From Chloroflexota bacterium (GTDB taxonomy: Bacteria > Chloroflexota > Anaerolineae > UBA1429), in NCBI GenBank assembly GCA_012728955.1, contig JAAYED010000207.1, positions 1-44,853 of the forward strand: a DNA stretch of 44,853 bases, in the 5' to 3' direction. The position numbers were made by a program, and so were the translations under genes. This document shows, piece after piece, positions 23,976-33,100 of this stretch. The notes under the pieces are model-generated. The model was not told the DNA's origin, ran no database searches, and saw only the letters and a list, made by a program, of their open reading frames with translations. How positions within the stretch are numbered: position 1 is the first letter of the stretch; every line of letters begins with the position of its first letter.

Positions 23976-25855
23976 CCACTCCCTGCCCCCAGTGCGGCCA
24001 TGACGTGCGCCCGGGCGCGCGATTTTGCCCGCGATGTGGTCGGCTGCTGCGTGAGCAGCTGGAGCCCGGCACATCGCTGGGCGAAGGGCGCTTTCGCATC
24101 CTGCGCTCCATCTCCAAGGGCGGCATGGGCGCCGTGTACCTCGCCGAGGATCGCGGCGCCTTTGATCGGCTGTGCGTGGTTAAGCAGATGCTCGAGTACT
24201 TTGATCCGGGTGACCCAGCCGAGCGTGCGCGCGCCCAGCAGCGCTTTGAGGAGGAGGGGCGCATTCTGGCCGAGCTGAGCCACCCGGGTATACCCCGCAT
24301 CTATGCCTTTTTGCAGGAGGGCGGCCGCTTTTACATTGTCATGGAGTATGTGCGAGGCGAGAATCTGGCTGCTTTTACCACCCGTGAGGATGACCGGGGC
24401 CCCGTGGCACCGGTACGGCGGCTGCCACGAGAAGAGATGATTCGGTACACCATCCAGGTGTGCCGGATTCTCGAGTATCTTCACAACGGGTCCACGCCTG
24501 TCGTGCACCAGGACATCAAGCCCGCCAATATCATCCTGGAGCCGCAACTGGGCGAGGTCAGGCTGGTGGACTTTGGCACAGCACGCAGCCGCAACGCCGG
24601 CAGTGGCGGGCAGCCGGGAACGAACGACCGGTCGAGCATCTATGGCACCGCCGGTTATGCCCCCCCGGAGCAGTACCGCGGCAACCCGGTGACCAAGTCC
24701 GACGTGTTTGCACTTGCTGCCACCACCTACCATGTCCTCACCGACGACGACCCCCAGGATCATCCCTTCAAGTGGCCCGAGCTCGCCTCGCTACCCAGGG
24801 AGCTGGCGGCTGCACTGGAGCGCGCGCTGCGCAACAGCGTCGACGAGCGCTGCACCGCCGCCGAGCTGCGTCAGGCATTGGAGCCGATGAGCACGCCCCA
24901 ACGCACCCTCGAGGTGTTTACCTTTCCTGGGAACGTTCAGATCCGTACCGTGGGCGGGCTCTCGGCCTTGGCCGACGAGCACTGGGACGCGGCCCGCGGA
25001 TTTCTGTATCAGGGCGATTTTCAGCGTTGGCTCAAAGACATCAACCGGCACGATCTCGTGCTGATCGCAGACCAGATCGTGGCCCGGGAGGACAATCAGG
25101 ACGCGGGGCTGGAACAGTTTCTGCAGGCCGTGGACCCAGGGTTGGCGCAGCCCACCATCAGCTCTGATCCGCCCGAGATCGACCTGGGCGGAGTGGCCCG
25201 CGTGTCGGCCCTTTCGGTGCGCGCCACGCTCACCAACCGCACCCGTGGCTATGTCCAGGGGTCCGTGTCATCCTCAGAGCCCTGGCTGGAGGTATACCCG
25301 CCCCTTGTGCACCTCTGGGCGGGGATTCCCTCTCATCTGAGGGTACATGTGCGGGCAGAGGATCTCCCACTGCGGTCGGAGCAACGGGGAACCATCACGG
25401 TGAGCGACCCGCAGGGGCAGACGCTGGCGCTGGTGCCCGTGCGGGCACGGGTGTCCCTGTGGCGAGAGGTGTGGCGGCTGGTGTGGCGCTCGCTGGCGGC
25501 AGCCATACCGCAGGGCTGGAGCTGGACGCGCACTGTGTGGCAGTGGCACGTCCAACACCTGCAGGCCCTGGCGGCACCCTTTGAGGGACGGCCCTGGCTG
25601 GTGGCGCTGGTGTGGGGCATCCTGTCCCTGGCTCTGGGCATCGCCCTGTACACCTTTCCTGTCGAGGCTCCCCTGGTGCCACTGGTCGGTCCGGCACTGC
25701 AAACAGGGGGCAGTGCCCTGCAGCTGGTGCTACGTGCCCTGGTCGTGCCGCCCCTGCTCCTGCTGACAACCTGGCTGGGGGCCTTTGTCATCAGCCTGGC
25801 AGGAGCCGGATTGATCGGCTCGGTGCTGGGGGGCATTCGCTCCTGGTCACGCTAG
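23972..25855 (+). CDS. Membrane-bound zinc-ribbon Ser/Thr protein kinase with Ig-like domain
   Basis: 627 aa. Zinc ribbon (CPQCG...FCPRCG, 5-23); Hanks kinase 40-305 with GGMGAVY Gly loop, Lys71, HQD-IKPAN (HRD with Gln instead of Arg, Asp181), VDFG (Asp200) and APPEQY. A small helical domain follows (about 325-390, LYQGDFQRWLKDINR...EQFLQAVDP), then an Ig-like domain (about 398-495) with the SEPWLEV motif. Two to three TM helices close the C-terminus (about 543-562, 585-612). The kinase precedes the TM segments, so the catalytic part should face the cytoplasm. Last gene of the operon, followed by a hairpin. The Ig-like domain is the same type as those repeated in 30112-33420. Confidence 0.9.
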   Translation: MTTPCPQCGHDVRPGARFCPRCGRLLREQLEPGTSLGEGRFRILRSISKGGMGAVYLAEDRGAFDRLCVVKQMLEYFDPGDPAERARAQQRFEEEGRILAELSHPGIPRIYAFLQEGGRFYIVMEYVRGENLAAFTTREDDRGPVAPVRRLPREEMIRYTIQVCRILEYLHNGSTPVVHQDIKPANIILEPQLGEVRLVDFGTARSRNAGSGGQPGTNDRSSIYGTAGYAPPEQYRGNPVTKSDVFALAATTYHVLTDDDPQDHPFKWPELASLPRELAAALERALRNSVDERCTAAELRQALEPMSTPQRTLEVFTFPGNVQIRTVGGLSALADEHWDAARGFLYQGDFQRWLKDINRHDLVLIADQIVAREDNQDAGLEQFLQAVDPGLAQPTISSDPPEIDLGGVARVSALSVRATLTNRTRGYVQGSVSSSEPWLEVYPPLVHLWAGIPSHLRVHVRAEDLPLRSEQRGTITVSDPQGQTLALVPVRARVSLWREVWRLVWRSLAAAIPQGWSWTRTVWQWHVQHLQALAAPFEGRPWLVALVWGILSLALGIALYTFPVEAPLVPLVGPALQTGGSALQLVLRALVVPPLLLLTTWLGAFVISLAGAGLIGSVLGGIRSWSR

Positions 25856-25857
25856 CA

Positions 25858-25883
25858 AGAGGGGGCCCGCAGGGGCCCCCTCT
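25858..25883. terminator. Hairpin between the kinase operon and serS
   Basis: 11-bp stem AGAGGGGGCCC (25858-25868) / GGGCCCCCTCT (25873-25883) with a 4-nt loop, between converging genes. There is no long T-tract, but the stem is very GC-rich. Confidence 0.7.
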
Positions 25884-25894
25884 GTACGCATGCG

Positions 25895-27160
25895 CTAGAT
25901 CTGGGACACGCCTCCCATATAGGGCCGTAACGCATCCGGAATGGTGACGTGCCCATCGGCCGTCTGATAGTTCTCGATCACGGCGATCAGTGTACGTGGC
26001 AAGGCAAGGCCTGACCCGTTGAGCGTGTGCACAAACTCGGGCCTGCCGCCAGCGCTGCGATAGCGGATGTTGGCTCGGCGCGCCTGAAAGTCCTTAAAGT
26101 TGCTGCAGGATGAGACCTCGAGCCATTCCTGACAGCCAGCAGCCCATACTTCCAAGTCGTACTTGATGGCAGCCGAAAAGGACAGGTCGCCGGTACACAT
26201 CTGGATGACGCGATAAGGCAACTCCAAACCGCGCAACACCGCCTCGGCATCGGCGATGAGGGACTCGAGCTCTGCTGCCGACTGCGATGGCTCCACGAAC
26301 TTGACCAGCTCGACCTTGTCGAACTGATGCCCGCGCTTGATGCCTCTTGTATCACGCCCGGCGGACATCTGCTCGCGTCGAAAGCAGGCCGTATAGGCCA
26401 CGTGATGGATCGGCAATTGAGCGGCATCGAGGATCTCATCGCGATACATGTTGGTTACCGGAACCTCGGCAGTGGGCACGAGCCACAGGTCATCCGCCTG
26501 ATCCATATAGAGATTATCGGCAAACTTGGGCAGCTGGGCGGTACCTACCAGACATTCGCGCCGCACCATGTAGGGCGGATACACCTCTACATAGTCCTGC
26601 TTCAGCGTATGGAGATCGAGCATGTAGCTGATGAGAGCCCTCTGCAGCCGGGCTCCCTGCCCCTTGAGCAGGTAGAACCGTGAGCCCGAGATCTTGACCC
26701 CGCGGTCAAAGTCAATGATGTCGAGGGCGGGCCCCAGATCCCAGTGCGCCTGCGGCTGAAAAGCATAGGTCGGCAGGACCCCCTCCTGGCGCACCACGAT
26801 GTTCGCCGACTCGTCCGGTCCCACGGGCACGGCTGGATCCGGCATGTTGGGAATCTGCAGCAAGGCATGCTGCAGCTCGGCCTCCAATGGCCCTAGCTCG
26901 GCATCCAAGGCGTCGATGCGCTGGCCCACGCCCAGCATCTCGGTAACCAGCTGCGCCCGCTCGGCCTGGTCTTTGACCTTGGGAATCAGCTTGGAGACCC
27001 GGTTGCGCTCGGCCCGCAGCGTCTCCACCGACACCAGCAGCTCGCGGCGGCGGGCGTCGAGGGCCAGCACCTCGTCAATAGGTGCGTCGAGCGCACCCAC
27101 CGCACGCATCGCCTCACGCACCGTCTCGGTATTATCGCGAATCATTGCCAAATCGATCAT
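25895..27160 (-). CDS. serS: Seryl-tRNA synthetase
   Basis: 421-aa class II synthetase that charges tRNA-Ser. The N-terminal antiparallel coiled-coil arm (residues 30-105, VSVETLRAERNRVSKLI...) binds the long variable arm of tRNA-Ser. The catalytic core has motif 2 ACFRREQMSAGRDTRGIKRGHQF and motif 3 LNGSGLALPRTLIAVIENYQ, both complete. ATG 27160 is preceded by AGGAGG; codons upstream in the same frame belong to the leader RNA. Expression is controlled by the serine T-box just upstream. Confidence 0.97.
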   Translation of the reverse strand: MIDLAMIRDNTETVREAMRAVGALDAPIDEVLALDARRRELLVSVETLRAERNRVSKLIPKVKDQAERAQLVTEMLGVGQRIDALDAELGPLEAELQHALLQIPNMPDPAVPVGPDESANIVVRQEGVLPTYAFQPQAHWDLGPALDIIDFDRGVKISGSRFYLLKGQGARLQRALISYMLDLHTLKQDYVEVYPPYMVRRECLVGTAQLPKFADNLYMDQADDLWLVPTAEVPVTNMYRDEILDAAQLPIHHVAYTACFRREQMSAGRDTRGIKRGHQFDKVELVKFVEPSQSAAELESLIADAEAVLRGLELPYRVIQMCTGDLSFSAAIKYDLEVWAAGCQEWLEVSSCSNFKDFQARRANIRYRSAGGRPEFVHTLNGSGLALPRTLIAVIENYQTADGHVTIPDALRPYMGGVSQI

Positions 27161-27180
27161 GAATCCTCCTGTACGCCCTG

Positions 27181-27440
27181 CAACAAAACAGACACTGTGT
27201 CCGAAAGGACGCCAGTGCCTGTGCGTGGTGCCACCTCTCTGCATGCCCCGCTGCTGACGGGGCACCTCATGGGCTATTGCCCGGTTCGCTAACGGGAACC
27301 AACCGGCTGCGCTTGGGGCTGCGCCTTTTGCGCGCGGCTCCGGAGTGGATTTCACCTGCGGGGTTACTGCCTTGCAGCACCGGCAGCTCTCTGGAAACCT
27401 GTGGCAGGGTACTCTGCTCCCTCATCGCCCATATTCAACT
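27181..27440 (-). promoter_or_regulatory. Serine-specific T-box leader of serS
   Basis: T-box riboswitch that senses uncharged tRNA-Ser. In the minus-strand transcript, 5' to 3': Stem I begins GGGCGATGAGGGAGCAGAGTA near 27428-27411. The AG-bulge/distal-loop signature AGAGAGC (27392-27386) and GCCGGTGCTGC (27384-27374) follow. A Ser specifier codon UCC (27349-27347) lies in GUGAAAUCCAC, ahead of CCGGAGC. The antiterminator T-box AGAGAGGTGGCACCACGC (27240-27223) matches the canonical GGTGG-x-ACC-x-CG core. A terminator stem (CACTGGCGTCC / GGACACAGTG, 27217-27193) follows, then a T-rich run (27192-27182). Binding of uncharged tRNA-Ser should favour read-through into serS. Specifier assignment assumes the usual position before a purine. 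Confidence 0.9.
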
Positions 27441-27446
27441 GTCCAC

Positions 27447-27475
27447 ATAGTAGTCGCCAGGAAGGAGGCTGTCAA
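27447..27475 (-). promoter_or_regulatory. serS promoter
   Basis: On the minus strand, TTGACA (27475-27470), 17-base spacer, TACTAT (27452-27447). Transcription would start near 27440 at the beginning of Stem I of the T-box. Confidence 0.85.
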
Positions 27476-27476
27476 C

Positions 27477-27503
27477 CGGAGGCTGCCCTCCTGAGGGCGT
27501 CCG
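27477..27503 (-). terminator. Possible weak hairpin after nagA
   Basis: Imperfect stem: outer CGGA (27477-27480) / TCCG (27500-27503), and inner CCCT (27486-27489) / AGGG (27494-27497). No T-tract. It abuts the serS promoter, so some nagBA read-through into the T-box is possible. Confidence 0.3.
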
Positions 27504-27512
27504 CTTGCACCC

Positions 27513-28532
27513 CTAAGTACCCTGGTTGCACACCACCAAGCGTCCATCCTCCAAGTACAATGCCCGCCCGGGGATGGCCTTGACTACCGCCTCGTCCAGG
27601 CCCAACAGTGCCAACGGGGCGTGGCAGGCGGCGAACAGAGTGGCTTCCAGCGACAGAATGCCGTGGTCGAGCAGGACGTTGGCACACTGCACCAGCGTGG
27701 CGCTGGATCCCACCAGATGTCCCTTTTCAGGGTTGTGCAGCCTCCCCGAGGGCTCTAACACCGCGCGATTGCCGAGCACGAGGTACTCGCCGGGCGGCAG
27801 CCCCGCGACCGGAGCGGCGTCGCTCACCAGCACCAGGTTGCCTGCTGCGCTCCGGGCCCGCGTCATCACCTGCAGAACAGAGAGGGGCAAATGGTGCCCG
27901 TCCGCAATGATCATGGCCACGAGTCGCCTGTCCGCCAGACCTGCCCAGACAGGATTGGGATGGCGCGGCAGCATGTTGGGTAGACCGTTGCCCAGATGGG
28001 TGAGCGCCTGTGCTCCGGCGCCATAGAGCCGGTCCAAATCCTCACTGGAAAACAGCGAGTGCCCAACAGACACCGTTACGCCACGCTGTCGTGCCAGGCG
28101 CGCCAATCGCTCTGCGCCTGGGACCTCGGCCGCGATGGTGAGCATGCGCACGGCGTTCTCTCCGGCATCAAGCAGCTCGGTCAGATACTCTACATCGGGC
28201 GACAGCACACAATCCGGGTTGTGAGCGCCAACGGCGCCCGGTTCCCGGGAGATAAAGGGTCCCTCCAGATGGATGCCGAGCACGTGGCCTTGAAATTCGT
28301 CCCGTCGCATGGCATGGGCAATCAGCGGAAGGTTGCGGGCATAGGTTTCCGGCGCGCTGGTGATCAGCGTGGGGAGAAAGGCGGCAGTCCCTGCGGCAAG
28401 CATCCCCCGCCACGCGTCTACCAGTTGCTGCTCGGTGAGATCAGGCGACGAAAAGTCGACTCCGAGGTATCCGTTGACCTGCAGATCCACCAGCCCAGGG
28501 ATCTCCAGCAGCGTTGCCCCCTGTGCGCCCAT
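27513..28532 (-). CDS. nagA: N-acetylglucosamine-6-phosphate deacetylase, short N-terminus
   Basis: 339-aa amidohydrolase that removes acetate from GlcNAc-6-phosphate. Family blocks: IPGLVDLQVNGYLGVDF (the QxN form of the first metal motif, as in E. coli NagA), GIHLEGPFI (metal Glu), VSVGHS, THLGNGLPNM, a DGHH pair, and LVLVSDAAP with the catalytic Asp. The usual N-terminal beta strands (about 45 residues) are absent. The gene begins one base after the nagB stop, so no extension is possible. The C-terminal half of the small beta domain (ALYLEDGRLVVCN) is present. It may still be active, since all barrel residues are in place. Downstream partner of nagB in GlcNAc/cell-wall sugar recycling. Confidence 0.9.
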   Translation of the reverse strand: MGAQGATLLEIPGLVDLQVNGYLGVDFSSPDLTEQQLVDAWRGMLAAGTAAFLPTLITSAPETYARNLPLIAHAMRRDEFQGHVLGIHLEGPFISREPGAVGAHNPDCVLSPDVEYLTELLDAGENAVRMLTIAAEVPGAERLARLARQRGVTVSVGHSLFSSEDLDRLYGAGAQALTHLGNGLPNMLPRHPNPVWAGLADRRLVAMIIADGHHLPLSVLQVMTRARSAAGNLVLVSDAAPVAGLPPGEYLVLGNRAVLEPSGRLHNPEKGHLVGSSATLVQCANVLLDHGILSLEATLFAACHAPLALLGLDEAVVKAIPGRALYLEDGRLVVCNQGT

Positions 28533-28533
28533 G

Positions 28534-29280
28534 TCAAACTACCGGCTTGCTGAGTTTGCCGGCCGACGCCGCGTCCAAGTACAGGTCGCAGTTGCCATGG
28601 TTCTGCAGAGCAGAGGCAGGTACGGAGGGGGTAACCGGACCCTCGAGGGTGTGCAGCACCGCTTCGGCCTTGCGCTCGTCCGGCACGGTACAGACGATGG
28701 CCGCACTCTTGAGAATGTGAGCCACGCTCATGGAGATGGCCCTGGCAGGCACATCGTTCACCGTCGGGAACCAGCCCTCGCCCATCTGTTGACGCCGACA
28801 GGCCTCATCCAGCTCGACCACCAGATAGGGTTCCTGCGTGTCGAAATCGGCGGGTGGGTCGTTAAAGGCCAGATGGCCATTCTCGCCGATGCCGATACAA
28901 GCGACGTCCACGTCAACCTGGGAGATCAGCGCTCCCAGACGGGCGCACTCGGCCGCGGGATCTGGCGCGTCGCCCACCACCGGCACAAAGCGGCCAAGGC
29001 TGGGCAACCGGTTTACGACACGTTCGCGGAGATACTTGCGAAAACTCGCCGGATGGGACTCGGGCAGGCCGATATACTCGTCCAGATGAAAGATGGTGAC
29101 CTTGTCCCAGGGGACGTCGGCATGAACCAGGTTTTCGAGCATCTCGAACTGGCTGGCCCCGGTCGCCAGGATCAGATTCGCCTGTCCGCGGCTGCCAATG
29201 GTTTTGGCAAGCAAGTCTGCCGCCCGGCCGGCCGCTGCAGCTGCCATGGTGACGCTGGCATCAAAGATGTGTACGCGCAT
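28534..29280 (-). CDS. nagB: Glucosamine-6-phosphate deaminase (NagB family)
   Basis: 248 aa. It converts GlcN-6-phosphate to fructose-6-phosphate and ammonia. Visible motifs: [11 protein letters not shown] (phosphate loop), FHLDEYIG (catalytic Asp67), [13 protein letters not shown] (His136; the position of E. coli Glu148 is Asp141), and [23 protein letters not shown] near the C-terminus. The FNDP form instead of FNEP marks a divergent NagB branch, but placement directly before nagA supports the role. GGGAGG precedes ATG 29280. First gene of a nagBA operon. Confidence 0.9.
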   Translation of the reverse strand: MRVHIFDASVTMAAAAAGRAADLLAKTIGSRGQANLILATGASQFEMLENLVHADVPWDKVTIFHLDEYIGLPESHPASFRKYLRERVVNRLPSLGRFVPVVGDAPDPAAECARLGALISQVDVDVACIGIGENGHLAFNDPPADFDTQEPYLVVELDEACRRQQMGEGWFPTVNDVPARAISMSVAHILKSAAIVCTVPDERKAEAVLHTLEGPVTPSVPASALQNHGNCDLYLDAASAGKLSKPVV

Positions 29281-29333
29281 GGTTCCTCCCCGCTGGATGG
29301 TGTTCTCGAGCCGCCTTCACCTCATCCGTGTCC

Positions 29334-29339
29334 ATTATA
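29334..29339 (-). promoter_or_regulatory. -10 element of nagBA
   Basis: Perfect TATAAT on the minus strand, 54 bp upstream of ATG 29280. No good -35 is seen at 16-18 bases; activation by a regulator is possible. It faces the flavin reductase promoter at 29356-29383. Confidence 0.5.
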
Positions 29340-29355
29340 GCGAGTGCGGCGACGC

Positions 29356-29383
29356 TTGACACCCCAACGCGAGTCGGTATCAT
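29356..29383 (+). promoter_or_regulatory. Promoter of the flavin reductase-like gene
   Basis: TTGACA (29356-29361), 16-base spacer, TATCAT (29378-29383), 37 bp before ATG 29421. Confidence 0.65.
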
Positions 29384-29420
29384 CGCCGAAACAACCTGGG
29401 CCGCCACTGAGGAGTACACC

Positions 29421-29945
29421 ATGTCCACACAACGCGTCGCCGTACCCTATGACCACCAACTCGGCAAGACACTCGCCCTGCTCAGGAATCCGGGCTTGCT
29501 TCTGGCAGCCACGGGAGCCTCGGGCAGGTCCAACGCCATGACCATCGGCTGGGGTTCCGTGGGCATTATCTGGGGCCTGCCGGTGTTCATCGCCCTGGTT
29601 CGCCCCTCCCGCTTTACCTATGGACTCATCGAAGAGACCGGTGAGTTCACGGTGAACGTGCCGGCTCCAGAGATGCGCCGCTTTGTAGGCCTGTGTGGCA
29701 CGAAAAGCGGGCGTGACATCGACAAGTTCGCCGAGGGAGGCATCTCCACGCAAGCCGGCCAGCAGGTGCGCGCCGTCACCATCGACGGCTGCCCCCTGGT
29801 GTACGAGTGTCGATCGGTGCACTACAACGATCTGATACCGGAAAACTTGTTGGAGTCTATCGAAAAGAGTTCTTACGGCGGCTCGGACTATCACCGCCTC
29901 TATTTTGGACAGATCTTGGGCACCTATGCCAGCCCGGACTACTGA
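29421..29945 (+). CDS. Flavin reductase family FMN-binding protein
   Basis: 174 aa with the split-barrel flavin reductase fold: SGRSNAMTIGWGSVGIIWGLPVFIALVRPSRFTY (FMN-binding strand pair), EETGEFTVNVP, CGTKSGRDIDKF, and a closing RLYFGQILGTY. The family uses FMN for NAD(P)H-dependent reductions or simply binds it; no substrate clue is present. ATG 29421 has GAGGAG 6-7 bases upstream, and the earlier in-frame ATG 29328 lies upstream of the promoter. Single-gene unit with promoter and terminator. Confidence 0.88.
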   Translation: MSTQRVAVPYDHQLGKTLALLRNPGLLLAATGASGRSNAMTIGWGSVGIIWGLPVFIALVRPSRFTYGLIEETGEFTVNVPAPEMRRFVGLCGTKSGRDIDKFAEGGISTQAGQQVRAVTIDGCPLVYECRSVHYNDLIPENLLESIEKSSYGGSDYHRLYFGQILGTYASPDY

Positions 29946-29974
29946 TCCTCACCGTCGGGCTCTGTGACGAATCA

Positions 29975-30002
29975 AAGGGCTGGCGGCTGTCGCTCAGCCC
30001 TT
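29975..30002 (+). terminator. Hairpin terminator of the flavin reductase-like gene
   Basis: AAGGGCTGGCG (29975-29985) pairs with CGC-T-CAGCCCTT (29991-30002) around loop GCTGT, with one bulged T. It starts 30 bp after the stop; the T-tract is weak. Confidence 0.6.
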
Positions 30003-30039
30003 CCAATACTTGACCGGATAGCTCCAGAATGCTCACCTG

Positions 30040-30067
30040 TTGACACTCTGCGGCACCGGTCTATAAT
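30040..30067 (+). promoter_or_regulatory. Consensus promoter of the pseudokinase gene
   Basis: Perfect TTGACA (30040-30045), 16-base spacer, perfect TATAAT (30062-30067), 45 bp before ATG 30112. This is the only fully consensus hexamer pair found in the window. Confidence 0.85.
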
Positions 30068-30111
30068 CAAGGGCACGATTTCCCCGTCTACTCTCGCCTG
30101 GCGGATGTGGC

Positions 30112-33100
30112 ATGACCAACACGCGTAACTGCCCCAAGTGCAATCAGCCCAACCCTCCGGAAGCCGCAGTGTGCAGCTCATGCGGTGCAGAACTGGTGCG
30201 TTATTGCCCCAGCTGCGGCGCACCGCGCCCCTGGTACGTGGCCGCTTGCCCCAATTGTCAGGCAGACCTGCAGGAGACGGCGCAGTTTGCGGACCTGTTT
30301 CGGGCGAACCGCAGCGGCGTGTTGCGCAGCCGCTATACCCTGCTGGACAAAATCGCCTCTGGAGCGGTGAGCGCCGTTTACCGCGCCGCCGACGTCAATC
30401 ACGCTAACCGCCTCTACGCGGTCAAAGAACTCTCCACAATTTCCCTTTTCCGCCCCGACGAGAGACGCGAGGCGGTGGCTCGGCTCTCGCGGGCTATTGA
30501 ACGCTGGTCTCAGGTGCGGCATCCTGGTCTCGCCCGCGTGGTGGATGCCTTCCGTGAGCGGGACCGTTATTATGTCGTCTCTGAGTATGTGTATGGCTGG
30601 AGCGCAAGTCAGTTGTTGACGGAGGCGTCGAGCCACATCCCGCCAGAGCTGGTGCGTAACTGGGGCGCCCAGGTTGCCGATCTCCTTGAGCACCTGCACA
30701 CCCTGACAGATCCCTTGTTCGTGCCCTTTCTCTCACCTGCTCACTTGATCGTGAATCCCGAGGGCCAGGTGCGTCTCGTGGGCTATGGCCTGGGATACTA
30801 TATCCGGCCGACAACCTATGGGCCCTATGGCGGGCTGCCCGGCTACGGTGCCCCCGAGTTGAGCCGACAAAGCCCCGACTCCCGCACGGACATTTTCAGC
30901 CTCGGGCGGGTGCTGTACGCCCTGCTTATCGGCCAGCCACTGGAGCGCGGAGTGCCCAAAGGCACGGCGCTGGATCGTGCGGTTCCCGGTATCTCCAAGC
31001 AATTGGTGCGCGTAGTCGCGCAGGCAGCCACCAGCCGGCGGGAACGCCGCTACGAGCGCGCCGCAGACCTGGCATCTGCCTTGAGAGAGGGCGCGCTGGG
31101 CCCCATGGAGCCCGTATACGGTTGGCACGAGCAGTCGGGCAGCGCCCTGGCCTCGCATCTCACCCGGCAATCCGAGGGGCAACCCTCTGAGCAGCATTCC
31201 ATGGAGGCACTGGGCTATGCGCGCGACCCGCGTTTTGGCCCACGGCCCGAGCCCACAGCAGCCGCCTTGTCGACCCCGACACTGCCGGCCAGTTCCAGTG
31301 CCAAACTCTCGGCCAGTCCCACCCGACTGACGCTGCGCGATCTGCCGCCCAACGCGCCTCGCCGGGCCGTACTGGCAGTGCGCAATGCAGGGGGCGACCA
31401 GCTCACCTTTCGGGTTGCCAGCCAGGTGCCCTGGATCAAGGCGCCCAGTCGCGAGGTCAGCCTGAGTGCCGGCCAACAGGCGAGGGTGGTAGTAACCGTG
31501 GATCCTCAAGCCTTGCCCGCCGAAAGGGTCAACGAGACACAGGCGCTGTTGCTGGAATCCAATGTGGGCAGACTCTGGATCGCGGCGTCTATCCAGATCC
31601 GCACGGCACCGGCGCTCAGCGTTGATCAGGACAGCCTGGATTTTGGCGAGGTCGATGCTCCTCAATCGCTCGAGATCACGGTACGCAACCAAGGCAGGGA
31701 GCGGCTGGAAGGCCAGATCGTCTCTCAGGTGCCCTGGCTGGAGCCCAGCCCGGCTTTACTGCGCGTTCAGGGAGGGGCGAGAGCCACGCTTACTGTGCGA
31801 TTGCGCCCGGAGCGCATGCCCGACGGACCGCAGACGGTCGCCCAGGCTCTCCTGCTGGACACAAACGGCGGCCAGAGCGCCATCGCAGCGCAGGCCTGGC
31901 GCCCCAACCCGCACCTCGAGATCGCTGGGGGCATCGATCTGGGAAATGTGAACCCCGAGGCGCCAGTCACGGACGTGATTACCGTGAGCAACTCGGGCGA
32001 TGGCGCGCTGCGCGGCACCGTCAGAAGCCTGGTGCCGTGGCTGCAGGTGTCGCCAGAGACGGTGCAGTGTGCCGCTGGCGAGAGCTTGACGCTGCAGATC
32101 ACCGCCGACACCACCGGGCTGGGCGACGGTACGGTACAGCTCCCTCAGGGGCTGCGGGTGCAAACCAACGGGGGAGCGGCCACTCTGTGGGTGCGCCTTA
32201 ACAACCGGGCCCCGCGCCTTGAGGTGCAGATGGCGTTGCTCGATTTCGGACAGATCACCCTGGGGCAGACGGTGGCGCAAGACCTGGTGATCCGCAACAG
32301 CGGGTCAGCAGACCTGTATGCAGCAGTGAACTCTGCCCTGGACTGGGTGCACACCTCTGAACGCTCGGTGCAGTGCGCCCCTGGCGAATCTCAGATTATT
32401 CGCGTCACTCTGGATTCGTCGCTTCTGCCCCGCGGTGGGCTGTACAACGAGCCCATCGCTCTGCGCATCTCCAGCGGTGCGGACATGCAAATGGTCGGGC
32501 TGAATGCATTGGTGCTGCAGCCAGAGCTCACCGCACAACCGATGCTGGTAGACTTTGGCTATCTGGACCCACTGACACCGGGAGCCGCGGAGGTGCTGCT
32601 GACCAACACCGGTACCGGTGAGCTGGCATGGCATGCGCAGTCCGACGTCGAGTGGTTAGAGATCGAGCCCACCAGCGGACGCTGTGCCGAGGGAGAAGCG
32701 GCCAGCGTACAGCTGCGCGCCTATGCGCTGGGCCTCGAAGCGGGCCACCAGCAGGCCTCCGGCAGCCTCGCCATCACCAGCGATGCCGGCAGAATCAAGA
32801 TCCCGCTGCGTGTTGCCCTGGCGGCACCGCGTATCGCCATGGACCGAACTTTTGTCGACCTGGGTATCAGTGTGAACCGCGAAAACGTCGCGGCCGCCGT
32901 ACGGATCTTTAATCGGGGCTTGGGCCTGTTGCGCGGCACGGCGATGTCGGATAGACTGTGGTTGGTTACTGGTCGCACCTCTTTTGAGTGTGACACGGGA
33001 CACTCGATCGAGCTCAGCCTCGGCACGGACATGGACGAGTTCCCCGAGGACCTCAGCGAGGACCGCGCCGTGGTTTCCATCGAATCCAACGGCGGGGCCA

